From the NCBI GenBank assembly GCA_949284175.1, contig CASDVE010000015.1, positions 1 through 64,000 of the forward strand: a stretch of DNA of 64,000 nt. Reading direction: 5' to 3'. How positions within the stretch are numbered: the stretch's first letter is position 1; each line of letters begins with the position of its first letter. Made by a program: the position numbers and the translations under genes. Positions 16,954 to 26,090 of the stretch are shown in pieces. Under the pieces are notes generated by a model that was not told the origin of the DNA, ran no database searches, and saw only the letters and a list, made by a program, of their open reading frames with translations. Source of the DNA: an uncultured Eubacteriales bacterium. Lineage in GTDB: Bacteria; Bacillota; Clostridia; Lachnospirales; Lachnospiraceae.

Positions 16954-18315
16954 TTATGACTCTAAGTATCGTAAATATTCCTGTGCTTTGCTTGCCCTTG
17001 ATGTTCCTGGGAAGTCAGCAATCAGTTTATCATAGTATTTTTTCGCATTCTTTGTATCGCCTTTGCGATCGTAACATCTTGCGATAAAGTAAAGTGATTC
17101 CACATTTTCTGTGTTCATCTTATAGGATTTTTGTAAAATTTCTAACGCTTCATCATAGTTTCCTACATTATATTGATTCCAACCTTGATTGAATAAAGAA
17201 TTAGAAGCGTATTCCAATGTATTTTCTGCTAAATCTTGATAGACTTGTTTTGCAGTATCAGTTTTTAAATCGGACTCTTTTACACCAATTAATTCTTCTG
17301 CTGCAGCCACCCGATCGTTTTCATAGTAATATTGACTTGCCAATAATAGCTTGTCATAAATACTCTTAGAACCATCTGCCTCATATTTTTCCAACTGTTT
17401 TTGTAAACTTTTATTTGTAGCTTTTAATGTTTTATTTTCTTCCTCTGCACTGGCTAAAGCAGTTTTTTTCGCAGTCAACTCTTCTGCTACTGTGGCTTGT
17501 TCCTTTTTCGCTTGTTCTCTTACGGCATCTTTCATACTTGGAATGACTAAGAACCACATCGCCACCACAGCGATGACAGCACCGATAAAAATGTATACAA
17601 GATTTCGCATTCCTGACACTGGCTCTTTGTATTCTCCCACAGGTTTTGCATTGACCCTTGTATCCACTTTCTTCGTTTCCTCTTCTTTTTCTGCTAATTT
17701 TCCAGAATTTTGATTTAATTCATTCATGTAACGAAGAGCTGTAATATTATGGGCATCAATTTTTAGAACTTTTTCTAAAGGTTTTTTCGCCTTTTCTGGT
17801 GTTCCTGTTTTGATATAAAGCAACGCTAAGAGCAGATGTCCACTGACAAAATTCGGATTCAAACTCAGCACTTTTTTCAATTGAATCAATGCCATATCCT
17901 CATTATTTTGTCTTGCATAAGTCAAGGTTTGATTATATTTTTTCACCACTTGATTCACATTTTCAAGACGGGTTGGATTATGTTGAATGTATTCCACATA
18001 CTCCTTTGCAATATTATCTTCTGGCTGGAAATGAAGGCTTAATACCCATTCACTAAGAGCCAATACAAGTTCTCCCATCTCATAATAGACAAGTCCTAAT
18101 AAGTTCCTTGCATCCGTCAAGTCCTTTTTGTATTTTAAAGCGATTTTCAGATCCTCAATTGCACCTGTTAGATCTCTCACCTGTGCCTTTTCAAGTCCAC
18201 AATTATAATAATAGTTCGCCGTATTGTATGCCTTTTTATAAAAAGACATATGCACACCACAGCCTGTGCACACTTGATCTTTTTGAACTGGCGCTCCACA
18301 TTTGATACAATTCAT
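16954..18315 (-). CDS. Membrane-anchored TPR protein with N-terminal zinc ribbon
   Basis: The 453-residue protein begins with a zinc-ribbon-like CxxC pair (Cys3/Cys6 and Cys16/Cys19). Cytoplasmic TPR repeats follow (about 30-200), then a linker, one membrane helix (about 239-259), a coiled coil (about 265-313), and C-terminal TPR repeats (about 320-452, e.g. NQGWNQYNVGNYDEALEILQKSYKMN). It probably scaffolds other proteins at the membrane; no enzymatic motif is present. GTG 18318 and ATG 18315 are both possible, with AGGAGG 8 bases before the ATG. It is the last gene of the folC operon. Partners are unknown. Confidence 0.75.
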   Translation of the reverse strand: MNCIKCGAPVQKDQVCTGCGVHMSFYKKAYNTANYYYNCGLEKAQVRDLTGAIEDLKIALKYKKDLTDARNLLGLVYYEMGELVLALSEWVLSLHFQPEDNIAKEYVEYIQHNPTRLENVNQVVKKYNQTLTYARQNNEDMALIQLKKVLSLNPNFVSGHLLLALLYIKTGTPEKAKKPLEKVLKIDAHNITALRYMNELNQNSGKLAEKEEETKKVDTRVNAKPVGEYKEPVSGMRNLVYIFIGAVIAVVAMWFLVIPSMKDAVREQAKKEQATVAEELTAKKTALASAEEENKTLKATNKSLQKQLEKYEADGSKSIYDKLLLASQYYYENDRVAAAEELIGVKESDLKTDTAKQVYQDLAENTLEYASNSLFNQGWNQYNVGNYDEALEILQKSYKMNTENVESLYFIARCYDRKGDTKNAKKYYDKLIADFPGTSRASKAQEYLRYLES

Positions 18316-18327
18316 CACTGTTGCCTC

Positions 18328-18486
18328 CTAGTCCTCTTTCTTTCCGTCATTTCCTTGTGTTCTACCTGCCAATTCCATCATGATATCTGTCATGTCTTTT
18401 AAATCATTTCTGTAAATCGCATCTTCTGCTTGATCAACTTCCAAAGATGGTTTAAATTTTTTTAATTCTTCTTCAAAATTAATCAT
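18328..18486 (-). CDS. Small conserved-looking acidic protein, 52 residues, unknown
   Basis: This short frame starts MINFEEELKKFKPSLEVDQA and ends GNDGKKED; it is mostly charged, probably helical, with no membrane segment or cysteine. It is supported by position: its ATG directly follows the TAA of folC, AAAGGAG lies 9 bases upstream inside folC, and its stop codon abuts the AGGAGG ribosome site of the TPR gene. The tight packing on both sides argues for a translated gene. I do not recognise a family. A role with the downstream TPR protein is conceivable but not shown. Confidence 0.6.
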   Translation of the reverse strand: MINFEEELKKFKPSLEVDQAEDAIYRNDLKDMTDIMMELAGRTQGNDGKKED

Positions 18487-19779
18487 TTATAACGCTCCTT
18501 TTTTCAATTCTTTGCAAAGTTCCCCTGCTAAGTACAAAGAGCCAGCACAATAGAGCATTCTATTTTCTTTCTCTTTTTTCCAAGCAAGTCCTATTTGAAA
18601 AGCCTCTTTACTTTTCTTCTTTGCACATACATTATGTTGCCCTTCTAATAAAAATTGTTCTTTTATCCTTTCTTCATTGGAACTTCTCGCTTCATCAACA
18701 GAAGTCACAATTACTTTTGAAAAAATATTGTCTTTTGATAAAAGTTCAATCATCTTCTTATAGTCTTTATCTTGTACAACAGCAAATAATAAGGCTGATT
18801 CCGCTTTATTTTGTTTCACCGTTTCCATCAAACGCATCACCGCTGGTTCATTATGTGCCCCGTCGATATATACTCCATCCATAATTTCTTCCATGCGACA
18901 AGACCATTTCATAGCCTTAATCCCTTCTCTAACCACCTCGCTTTTCACCGTTGGTATCAACTCATGAATCGCTAAGATTGCCAGTGACGCATTTTCCATT
19001 TGATATTCTGCACAGGTGTCTATCGTCAGACTATCATATCTAATATAGCGAGTATTGAAACAAAAATCAATATGTTTCTGATCCTTTTTAAGAAATTTAA
19101 TAAATTCTTTTGATAATTTTATTTCTTTTGCACATTTTTCGACTGCTTTCCTTGAAATAACAGCAGATGCCTCTGTATTCGCAAGATAGACAACTGGCAC
19201 ACCTTCTTTTATAATGCCCGCCTTCTCCTCTGCAATCTGCTCAATGGTATCTCCTAAAAACTGCATATGATCCCGCCCAATGGATGTAATAACCGTAAGA
19301 CGTGGTATTAAAACATTGGTAGCATCCAACCGTCCACCTAATCCTGTTTCATAAATGGCATAATCAATGGGTGCTCTGGAAAAAATCAAAGCTCCAATGA
19401 CAAAAACAGCCTCAAAAAAGGATAGATGAGCGTTTCCTTCTTTTACATGAGCATCCATCGCTTGTTTAAAGAGATGAAAACAGCATAAAAATTCTTCTCT
19501 TGCTACCACTTCTCCATCCAATCGAAACCGCTCTTCTAAGTCCACAAGATGAGGGGATGTGAACAGCCCTGTATGAAATCCTGCCTTTAATAAAATACTG
19601 TTCATATAGGCACAGGTAGAACCTTTTCCATTGGTTCCTGCTACATGGATTGCAGGCTTTTTCTTTTGCGGATCACCAAGTTTTTTTAAAAGAGATAATA
19701 AATTATCCTTTGTTGTTTTTTTCGCAAACTTTGGAATATTTAATAGATAATCAACTGCCTGTTCATATGTGTATTGCAT
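18487..19779 (-). CDS. folC: Bifunctional folylpolyglutamate/dihydrofolate synthase FolC
   Basis: The 430-residue Mur-ligase-family enzyme adds glutamate to folates in the cytoplasm using ATP. Visible motifs are the P-loop HVAGTNGKGSTCAYMNSIL (near 44-62), TSPHLVDLEERFRL, ETGLGGRLDATNVL, TSIGRDHMQFLGDT, and the C-terminal domain DGAHNEPAVMRLME. Length is normal. It follows valS by 77 bases that contain a hairpin, a pairing common in Firmicutes, and leads into a 52-residue ORF and the TPR gene. Confidence 0.95.
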   Translation of the reverse strand: MQYTYEQAVDYLLNIPKFAKKTTKDNLLSLLKKLGDPQKKKPAIHVAGTNGKGSTCAYMNSILLKAGFHTGLFTSPHLVDLEERFRLDGEVVAREEFLCCFHLFKQAMDAHVKEGNAHLSFFEAVFVIGALIFSRAPIDYAIYETGLGGRLDATNVLIPRLTVITSIGRDHMQFLGDTIEQIAEEKAGIIKEGVPVVYLANTEASAVISRKAVEKCAKEIKLSKEFIKFLKKDQKHIDFCFNTRYIRYDSLTIDTCAEYQMENASLAILAIHELIPTVKSEVVREGIKAMKWSCRMEEIMDGVYIDGAHNEPAVMRLMETVKQNKAESALLFAVVQDKDYKKMIELLSKDNIFSKVIVTSVDEARSSNEERIKEQFLLEGQHNVCAKKKSKEAFQIGLAWKKEKENRMLYCAGSLYLAGELCKELKKGAL

Positions 19780-19804
19780 GGTATTTCCTCAACTTCCTAT
19801 GAAA

Positions 19805-19846
19805 GAAAAAGCGTGTCTTGTTATTTTTCAAAACACGCTTTTTCAT
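19805..19846 (-). terminator. Hairpin between valS and folC
   Basis: A perfect 12-bp stem (GAAAAAGCGTGT and ACACGCTTTTTC). On the minus strand the arm next to folC ends in CTTTTTC, so it can act as a terminator or attenuator after valS. Read-through into folC is probable because folC has no obvious promoter. Confidence 0.65.
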
Positions 19847-19856
19847 CATTCTCTCA

Positions 19857-22511
19857 CTATTTACTCAATTGAGCAAGACGTTCTCTTACTTGTTCTAACA
19901 TATTTGTATATTTCACAAGTTTTTCTTTTTCTTCATCAATTTTTGCCTGTGGAGCTTTGCTCATAAAACGCTCATTAGAAAGCATTCCTTCTACACGTTT
20001 TACTTCTCCAATTAATTTTTTCTCTTCTTTTTCAAGTCGTTCTAATTCTTTTGCAATATCGACAAGTTCTGCAAATGGCATATAGATAACAGCGTTTGGA
20101 ATCACTGTTGACACAGCATCATCTTCAATTCCTGTTTTATCCTTTTGAACGATAACTTCACTAGCATATCCTAGTGTTTTAAAGAATACATTTCCGTTTT
20201 CGAAGATAGAACGGATGTCTTCGCTTTCGGATACAACGAATACTTTTGCTTTCTTGCTAGGTGCTACGTTCATTTCTGCACGAAGATTACGGATATTTCT
20301 TACGGCATTTTTAATTGTTTCTACTGCAAATTCATCTTCTTCAAAATTCCATTCTTCTTTATACTCTGGCCATTTTGAAATCATAATGGATTCTTCTTCA
20401 TCCTGTAATGTGCAGAAAATTTCTTCTGTAATAAATGGCATATATGGATGAAGTAATTTTAAAGACTGAATTAACACATGCTTTAATGTCCAAAGAGCTG
20501 CTGCTTTTGTTTCATCCTCATCGTTATAAAGTCTTGGCTTTACCATTTCAATATACCAATCACAGAACTCTTCCCAAATGAAATCATACACTTTTTGTAC
20601 CGCAATACCAAGTTCAAATTTATCCATATTGTCTGTTACATCTTTTGTCAATGTGTTCACTTTGGATAAGATCCACTTGTCAGCTCCTGTTAATGTGCTT
20701 AAATCAATGTCAGTTGGAATTTCCGCTTTTTCAAGATTCATCATAATGAAACGGGATGCGTTCCAAACTTTGTTTGCGAAGTTACGGCTCGCTTCTACAC
20801 GTTCCCAATAAAAACGCATATCATTTCCTGGAGCATTTCCTGTGATCAGTGTCAAACGAAGAGCATCTGCCCCATATTTGTCGATAACTTCAATTGGATC
20901 GATACCATTTCCAAGAGATTTACTCATTTTGCGACCTTGTGAATCTCTAACAAGACCATGAATTAACACGTGTTTAAATGGCACTTCCCCTGTCTGTTCT
21001 AATGCAGAAAATACCATACGGATAACCCAGAAGAAAATAATATCATATCCTGTTACTAAAACATCGGTTGGATAGAAATAATTAAGTTCTTCTGTCTGTT
21101 CTGGCCAACCAAGTGTTGAAAATGGCCAAAGAGCGGAGCTGAACCATGTATCCAATGTATCCTCATCCTGAACCATATGGTTGCAACCACATTTTGGACA
21201 AGTTTCTGGTTTTTCTGTGGAACGAGCTACTACAATCTCACCACATTCTTCACAATAGTAAGCTGGTATTCTATGTCCCCACCATAACTGACGAGAAATA
21301 CACCAGTCACGAATATTTTCTAACCAATGAAGATAAGTCTTATCAAAACGTTCTGGAATAAATTGTAAATCGCCTTTTTTTAATGCTTCAATGGCTGGTT
21401 TTGCCATTTCTTCCATACGAACAAACCATTGTTGTTTGATCAGTGGCTCTACGGTTGTTTTACAACGATCGTGAGTTCCTACATTATGAGCATGATCTTC
21501 TACACGAACTAAATATCCGCCTTCTTCTAAATCCTTTACAATGGCTTTTCTCGCATCATAACGTGCCATTCCTTCATATTTTCCACCTTTTTCATTGATA
21601 GTGGCATCATCATTCATCACGTTGATCTCTGGAAGGTTATGGCGTCTTCCCACTTCAAAGTCATTTGGGTCATGGGCTGGTGTGATTTTTACTGCTCCTG
21701 TACCAAATTCTTTATCCACATAGGAATCTGCAATGATTGGAATTTGACGGTTACACAGTGGAAGTTCTGCCATCTTACCGATTAAATCAGCGTATCTTTC
21801 ATCATCTGGATGAACGGCAATGGCAGTATCTCCTAATAAGGTTTCTGGTCTTGTTGTGGCAATCTCAATGAATCTTCCTTCTTCTCCTACGATTGGATAG
21901 TTAATATGCCAAAAATGTCCTGCTTGATCGGTATGCTCTACTTCGGCGTCAGAAATAGAAGTCTGGCATACTGGACACCAGTTTACAATTCTTGAGCCTT
22001 TGTAAATATAGCCTTTTTCGTATAATCTAATAAATACTTCTTCAACAGCCTTAGAACATCCCTCATCCATTGTAAAACGTTCTCTATCCCAGTCAGCAGA
22101 AGATCCCATCTTTTTTAACTGATTGATAATTCTTCCACCGTATTCTTCTTTCCATTCCCATGCTTTTTCTAAAAAGCCTTCTCTTCCAAGATCTTCTTTA
22201 TCGATTCCTTCGGATTTTAATTTCTCAATCACTTTGACTTCTGTGGCAATGGCAGCATGGTCTGTTCCTGGTTGCCATAATGCACTATATCCTTGCATTC
22301 TTTTAAAACGAATTAAAATATCCTGCATGGTGTTATCAAGTGCATGCCCCATATGAAGCTGTCCTGTTACATTTGGAGGTGGCATCACAATTGTAAATGG
22401 TTTCTTGCTCTTATCCACTTCCGCATGAAAGTATTTTTTATCCATCCAATTTTTATAAATTCTTTCCTCAATTTCTTGAGGGTTATATGTCTTTTCTAAT
22501 TCTTTTGCCAT
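19857..22511 (-). CDS. valS: Valine-tRNA ligase
   Basis: The 884-residue class I aminoacyl-tRNA synthetase charges tRNA-Val. It has the HIGH-type motif [18 protein letters not shown] (near 45-62), an editing CP1 domain ([20 protein letters not shown]), the KMSKS loop [14 protein letters not shown] (near 525), the anticodon-binding domain and a C-terminal coiled-coil arm (about 815-884). Length is typical. ATG 22511 follows AAAGGAGAAAGAAA. A T-box leader directly upstream indicates control by uncharged tRNA-Val. Confidence 0.97.
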   Translation of the reverse strand: MAKELEKTYNPQEIEERIYKNWMDKKYFHAEVDKSKKPFTIVMPPPNVTGQLHMGHALDNTMQDILIRFKRMQGYSALWQPGTDHAAIATEVKVIEKLKSEGIDKEDLGREGFLEKAWEWKEEYGGRIINQLKKMGSSADWDRERFTMDEGCSKAVEEVFIRLYEKGYIYKGSRIVNWCPVCQTSISDAEVEHTDQAGHFWHINYPIVGEEGRFIEIATTRPETLLGDTAIAVHPDDERYADLIGKMAELPLCNRQIPIIADSYVDKEFGTGAVKITPAHDPNDFEVGRRHNLPEINVMNDDATINEKGGKYEGMARYDARKAIVKDLEEGGYLVRVEDHAHNVGTHDRCKTTVEPLIKQQWFVRMEEMAKPAIEALKKGDLQFIPERFDKTYLHWLENIRDWCISRQLWWGHRIPAYYCEECGEIVVARSTEKPETCPKCGCNHMVQDEDTLDTWFSSALWPFSTLGWPEQTEELNYFYPTDVLVTGYDIIFFWVIRMVFSALEQTGEVPFKHVLIHGLVRDSQGRKMSKSLGNGIDPIEVIDKYGADALRLTLITGNAPGNDMRFYWERVEASRNFANKVWNASRFIMMNLEKAEIPTDIDLSTLTGADKWILSKVNTLTKDVTDNMDKFELGIAVQKVYDFIWEEFCDWYIEMVKPRLYNDEDETKAAALWTLKHVLIQSLKLLHPYMPFITEEIFCTLQDEEESIMISKWPEYKEEWNFEEDEFAVETIKNAVRNIRNLRAEMNVAPSKKAKVFVVSESEDIRSIFENGNVFFKTLGYASEVIVQKDKTGIEDDAVSTVIPNAVIYMPFAELVDIAKELERLEKEEKKLIGEVKRVEGMLSNERFMSKAPQAKIDEEKEKLVKYTNMLEQVRERLAQLSK

Positions 22512-22530
22512 TTTCTTTCTCCTTTAACAT

Positions 22531-22858
22531 AAAAAAAGCCCCTTGTCCGAAAACAAAGGGCGCTATCGCGCGGTACCACCTTATTTTAATAACAACGACT
22601 TCTTGAAGTTGTTATTATCTCTTTGCCTATAACGGGGCATTGCCGTCATATCCTACTTTGAATATATCATTCCTTTGTTCAGATATGCTGTTCAAAAGCT
22701 ACCTTCTTCCAACTCTTCTTAAAAATACCTTTCAGCCTATGGATATTTCTCTCTTTATAAGGACTTTTGGAATACTCCTCTTTCTCTTCACATTTCATGT
22801 TATCACATAACTCGTCCTAAAACAGAACGAAAGATTTCTTTATCATCGTTCCATTGGA
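22531..22858 (-). promoter_or_regulatory. T-box leader of valS
   Basis: On the minus strand the conserved T-box AAGGTGGTACCGCG (22582-22569) precedes a terminator: GCGCCCTTTGT, loop, ACAAGGGGC, then T7 (22563-22531). Upstream elements include AGTA, AGAGAG and a GCTGAAAGG apical loop, as in Stem I. A GTA (22702-22700) opposite the AGTA bulge is the likely valine specifier codon, though I placed it by eye. Uncharged tRNA-Val would favour the antiterminator and so valS expression. Confidence 0.9.
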
Positions 22859-22868
22859 TCTATTATTT

Positions 22869-22897
22869 ATAGTATAAAATTGTTTGAAAGATGTCAA
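22869..22897 (-). promoter_or_regulatory. Promoter of the valS T-box leader
   Basis: TTGACA (22897-22892) and TACTAT (22874-22869) on the minus strand with a 17-base spacer. It lies immediately after the stop codon of the upstream cluster gene. Confidence 0.75.
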
Positions 22898-22905
22898 GAG
22901 TAAAT

Positions 22906-23952
22906 TTATACTTCAATACCATATCCTTCTAATGCTGTCTGTGCATATGTTTTTAAATTAGGATGTTTTTTTATTAATTCATTCATTTGTTTCATATCTT
23001 CTTTTTGTCCCATAATGTAGAAATACACCCCATCTTCTATGCTCTCTTGCCTTTTATCAATATAGTCTTTTATATAACCAAGTTCCTCTGACTCTATAAA
23101 ACTGGATGGAAAATTTATGAAAAATTCCGCATGTTCAATTCCTCGTCTTTTCAGTGCTTCTAAGATTCCAACCTGTATGGCTTTTAAGGAATTTTCTTGA
23201 ATCCCTGTTTTTTCTTCTTCGTATTTTTCATGGAGTTCTTGCATTTCCCGATAACTGTTCACAGCATATTTTAAATATAACTCCTCCAATCGTAACTTCT
23301 TTCGAACTTCTTGGATTTTGTCATCCTCTTGAAGAGCTTGAAACCGTCTATCTTGCTTTTTTAACCACTTTTGTTTTTTCCGAATTCCAACTCTTAATTG
23401 AAAGAATGTAAAAATGAGTGCAACACCGACCAAAATCGTAAAAGCAATGGGCAACTCATAAGCAAACTCATATAGCTTATGCAAATAGAGATAGATACCA
23501 CAACTTATTATCATCATAATTCCAATACTTATGGATTCAAAACGATATAAGATATCTCGATCTTGCAATTTTTTTCTCTTATTGCTTAATTCTGTTCTCT
23601 CTTGTTCTATACGCTCTTGATCGATCTTGCGATTTAACTGTTCCTCTTCTAATCTCTTTAACTCCTTTGCATCCTCTTCTTGTTCTTTTTCATACGTTCG
23701 AAAGATACCATAGGTAATCTTTGACATCTTCTCATTCCCATCCCGATAATTGGGATCGACAATGAGCATAGCACTGATCATGGATAAAATTGTTTTTTTC
23801 TCTTCTCCACGCAATCTCGCAATGATTTTAAAGTCTTTCTTGTATGTATTGAATTCAGACTGCTTTTCTAGCATTTCTTTAATACAAAACGAGGCCTCTC
23901 CAATGCGATCACATAGAATATCCATATCCTTTTCATACTCTTTTATCTGCAT
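22906..23952 (-). CDS. Unknown membrane protein with coiled coils (gene 4 of an uncharacterised operon)
   Basis: The 348-residue protein has an N-terminal helical region (1-85), a highly charged Glu/Lys/Arg coiled coil (about 88-132), two membrane helices close together (about 141-157 and 166-186), another coiled coil (about 195-245), and a C-terminal soluble domain (about 255-348, with RGIEHAEFFINFPSSFIESEELGYIKDYI). Both termini would be cytoplasmic. I recognise no family. It follows a TPR gene by 41 bases and is the last of four same-strand genes, so it may be the membrane anchor of their product complex. No catalytic motif was seen. Confidence 0.6.
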   Translation of the reverse strand: MQIKEYEKDMDILCDRIGEASFCIKEMLEKQSEFNTYKKDFKIIARLRGEEKKTILSMISAMLIVDPNYRDGNEKMSKITYGIFRTYEKEQEEDAKELKRLEEEQLNRKIDQERIEQERTELSNKRKKLQDRDILYRFESISIGIMMIISCGIYLYLHKLYEFAYELPIAFTILVGVALIFTFFQLRVGIRKKQKWLKKQDRRFQALQEDDKIQEVRKKLRLEELYLKYAVNSYREMQELHEKYEEEKTGIQENSLKAIQVGILEALKRRGIEHAEFFINFPSSFIESEELGYIKDYIDKRQESIEDGVYFYIMGQKEDMKQMNELIKKHPNLKTYAQTALEGYGIEV

Positions 23953-23993
23953 GAAATTTTATCCTCGCTTTCTCTTTTTGGTATTTCCTATTC

Positions 23994-24830
23994 TTATTTC
24001 ATTTCATCTCGATAGTCTTGTTTCCACTTTGTCGTAAGTTCTCTCATTTTTTTATGATATTCTTTTGTATAGCCTTGTGCCTTTAGTTGAAACGCTCGTT
24101 CCAATTTTTGATAATCTTTATAGTCTTTTATTCGTTCTTCCTTCCGTTCCATCTCTTCAAGAAACTCCGAAAATTTCTCAATTGGCAAATTCGCATTTGC
24201 AATATCTTCTTTTATCGCCTCTTGATTTCCTAAAAAATAAAGTGTCATCCAATAATTTTTCCTTGACTGCTCATATCCGCCAAATTCCACAGCCTTTTGA
24301 AAACTAATAGAGGCTTCTTGATACTGCATATCCTTTGCAAGACAACTTCCTCTTCCATGCCATACTGCTCCAATCCATTTTTTATTTTCTTCTGTATCAG
24401 GAATTTCATCCACAAGATGATCATAAATTTTCTTTGCCTGTTTTGGACAACCTGCTCGATATAGAGCATCTGCATAATATTTTTTTTGAACCCAATCTTC
24501 TTTTAATTTCAATAAGTCAAGCCTTTCAATGACTTCTTTTATTGACTTGGCACTCAAATATGGATACGCTTCTAAAATTGTTAAGACAAAAGAACGGCTT
24601 TGTACCTGCTCCCTCTTTAAATAACTCAACTTTTCAGCAAGCGAGATAGCTCCAACCTCTTTTGCCAGCCAAGAGATGAGTTCTTCTGTTACAAAGTCTT
24701 CTTGAAACAAAGCGGGATACTGACAGATATAATAACAAAATTCCTCATAGGAATAAAAGTTTTGTCCAGTTACCGAAAAACAAAACGGTTTTTTAGCGGT
24801 TTTTGTTTCACATAATATTACTTTTCCCAT
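23994..24830 (-). CDS. TPR-repeat protein of unknown function (gene 3 of an uncharacterised operon)
   Basis: The product is a soluble, mostly helical protein of about 278 residues. The N-terminus is a small beta-rich piece (VILCETKTAKKPFCFSVTGQNFYSYEEF). The middle and C-terminal parts hold TPR-like helix pairs (KKYYADALYRAGCPKQAKKIYDHLVD, IGAVWHGRGSCLAKDMQYQEASISFQKAVEFGG), and the C-terminus is very basic and acidic by turns. The longest frame begins at GTG 24836, but GGAGG is 7 bases before ATG 24830. Twelve bases or fewer separate it from the upstream actin-fold-like gene, so the two are probably co-translated. The function is unknown; a scaffold or adaptor is the natural inference from TPRs. 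Confidence 0.6.
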   Translation of the reverse strand: MGKVILCETKTAKKPFCFSVTGQNFYSYEEFCYYICQYPALFQEDFVTEELISWLAKEVGAISLAEKLSYLKREQVQSRSFVLTILEAYPYLSAKSIKEVIERLDLLKLKEDWVQKKYYADALYRAGCPKQAKKIYDHLVDEIPDTEENKKWIGAVWHGRGSCLAKDMQYQEASISFQKAVEFGGYEQSRKNYWMTLYFLGNQEAIKEDIANANLPIEKFSEFLEEMERKEERIKDYKDYQKLERAFQLKAQGYTKEYHKKMRELTTKWKQDYRDEMK

Positions 24831-24848
24831 CCACACGCCTCCTTTCCT

Positions 24849-26078
24849 TTAAGAATCCAATGAAAATTTCCTCACCCAAATTTGATGAGAAGAAGGGTAT
24901 AATTCTCCAAATCCTAAATCTTTTATTTTAATATATCCTTCACAATCGGATGTATAGGCAATTTCCATCTCAATTTTTGTCGTCATAGGAGGGCGTTTTG
25001 GCATTCCATGTAACTCCATAATTTCTTTTTCTAATTCTTTGGTTCGCAAATTCTGATAGATCACTTCAATTTGTTTGCCCTCTTCTAACATCATCTGTGC
25101 AGAATTTTTTCTCCCATACCAATCACAGCCACCACCAAGAACCGGTGCAAAACTCTGCTGTCCTTTTATTGTGACCGCAAGCCCAATGTCATAAAGACAT
25201 AATCCTTGCGCCAACAATTTTGGATTTCGTTTTTCTCCCTCTTCCACAGCAAAATAAAAGGCTCCTTTTGTAAACAGATTCTGACCAACAAAGGCTCTTC
25301 GATTATGGCAAAGCACCTTTAATGTCTTCTCCATCCACTCTCCTTCAAATCCATCTCCTGTCAGGTAGACAATTGGAGTTTTATGGCGATAAAAGATATT
25401 CACTGCCATCGTGGCAAATTTCTCATCCTTATCTTCCCCCTTTGTCTGTTCCAATTCTTCTGACAAAGAAAATGTCTGGACTTGGAGCATATCCCCTGCT
25501 GGTGTTCTTCCAAGATACTGATAGCGGATTTCATCACCATAGTATTCAAACAACCCAACATTTCTCACTCCGCTACATTCTTCTTGATGAAGAGCAAAAG
25601 CTGTAAAGGCTGTTTTATGAGAAATTCGATAAAAAAGAAACTCTTTTGTTTTTAACTCCTTCTTTAACATTCCCTCCATCTCTTCAAAAAGTAACTCTTT
25701 ATCATCTGATGTAACAACAATGCGGGCAAATTGATTGCCGATGTCTAAATTTTTAATATGGAGAGCGAGGAGTTTTACAAAAAGAGTCTTCACTTTATAG
25801 ATTTCTTTTTGAATTACAACTTTCTCTTCTTTCTTCCACATCTGTTCCCAATCTTTTACTAAAACACCTTCTTCTTCCTCTTGCTTTTTCAAAGCCTTAT
25901 AACCTGCATACCATTTTTTTGTTTTCTCTCCATAAAACAAAATATTTGGAATGCAAAAATCCCCCTCCCTTTCTTCATGAGATATGGGTTCTTCCATTCC
26001 ATCAACTCGATAGCTTATCTGCGTAAAGGCTGTGCTGATGTCCATGCTGAGCAGATTTTCTTGTTTGATTGTTTCCAT
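24849..26078 (-). CDS. Divergent actin/Hsp70-fold-like protein, DUF5716-type (gene 2 of an uncharacterised operon)
   Basis: The 409-residue soluble protein has weak echoes of the actin/Hsp70 nucleotide fold. SMDISTAFTQISY (11-23) sits where Hsp70 has its first phosphate loop, NVGLFEYYGDEIRYQYL (173-189) matches the second strand pair, and IVYLTGDGFEGEWM (236-249) plus NLFTKGAFYFA (267-277) match the adenosine motif. The Gly/Asp residues of a working ATPase are mostly replaced, so it may bind nucleotide poorly or not at all. A beta-rich C-terminal domain follows (about 300-409). I believe it corresponds to DUF5716, known mainly from Lachnospiraceae. It lies 12 bases from each neighbour. Confidence 0.55.
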   Translation of the reverse strand: METIKQENLLSMDISTAFTQISYRVDGMEEPISHEEREGDFCIPNILFYGEKTKKWYAGYKALKKQEEEEGVLVKDWEQMWKKEEKVVIQKEIYKVKTLFVKLLALHIKNLDIGNQFARIVVTSDDKELLFEEMEGMLKKELKTKEFLFYRISHKTAFTAFALHQEECSGVRNVGLFEYYGDEIRYQYLGRTPAGDMLQVQTFSLSEELEQTKGEDKDEKFATMAVNIFYRHKTPIVYLTGDGFEGEWMEKTLKVLCHNRRAFVGQNLFTKGAFYFAVEEGEKRNPKLLAQGLCLYDIGLAVTIKGQQSFAPVLGGGCDWYGRKNSAQMMLEEGKQIEVIYQNLRTKELEKEIMELHGMPKRPPMTTKIEMEIAYTSDCEGYIKIKDLGFGELYPSSHQIWVRKFSLDS

Positions 26079-26090
26079 ATCGTTCCTCTC

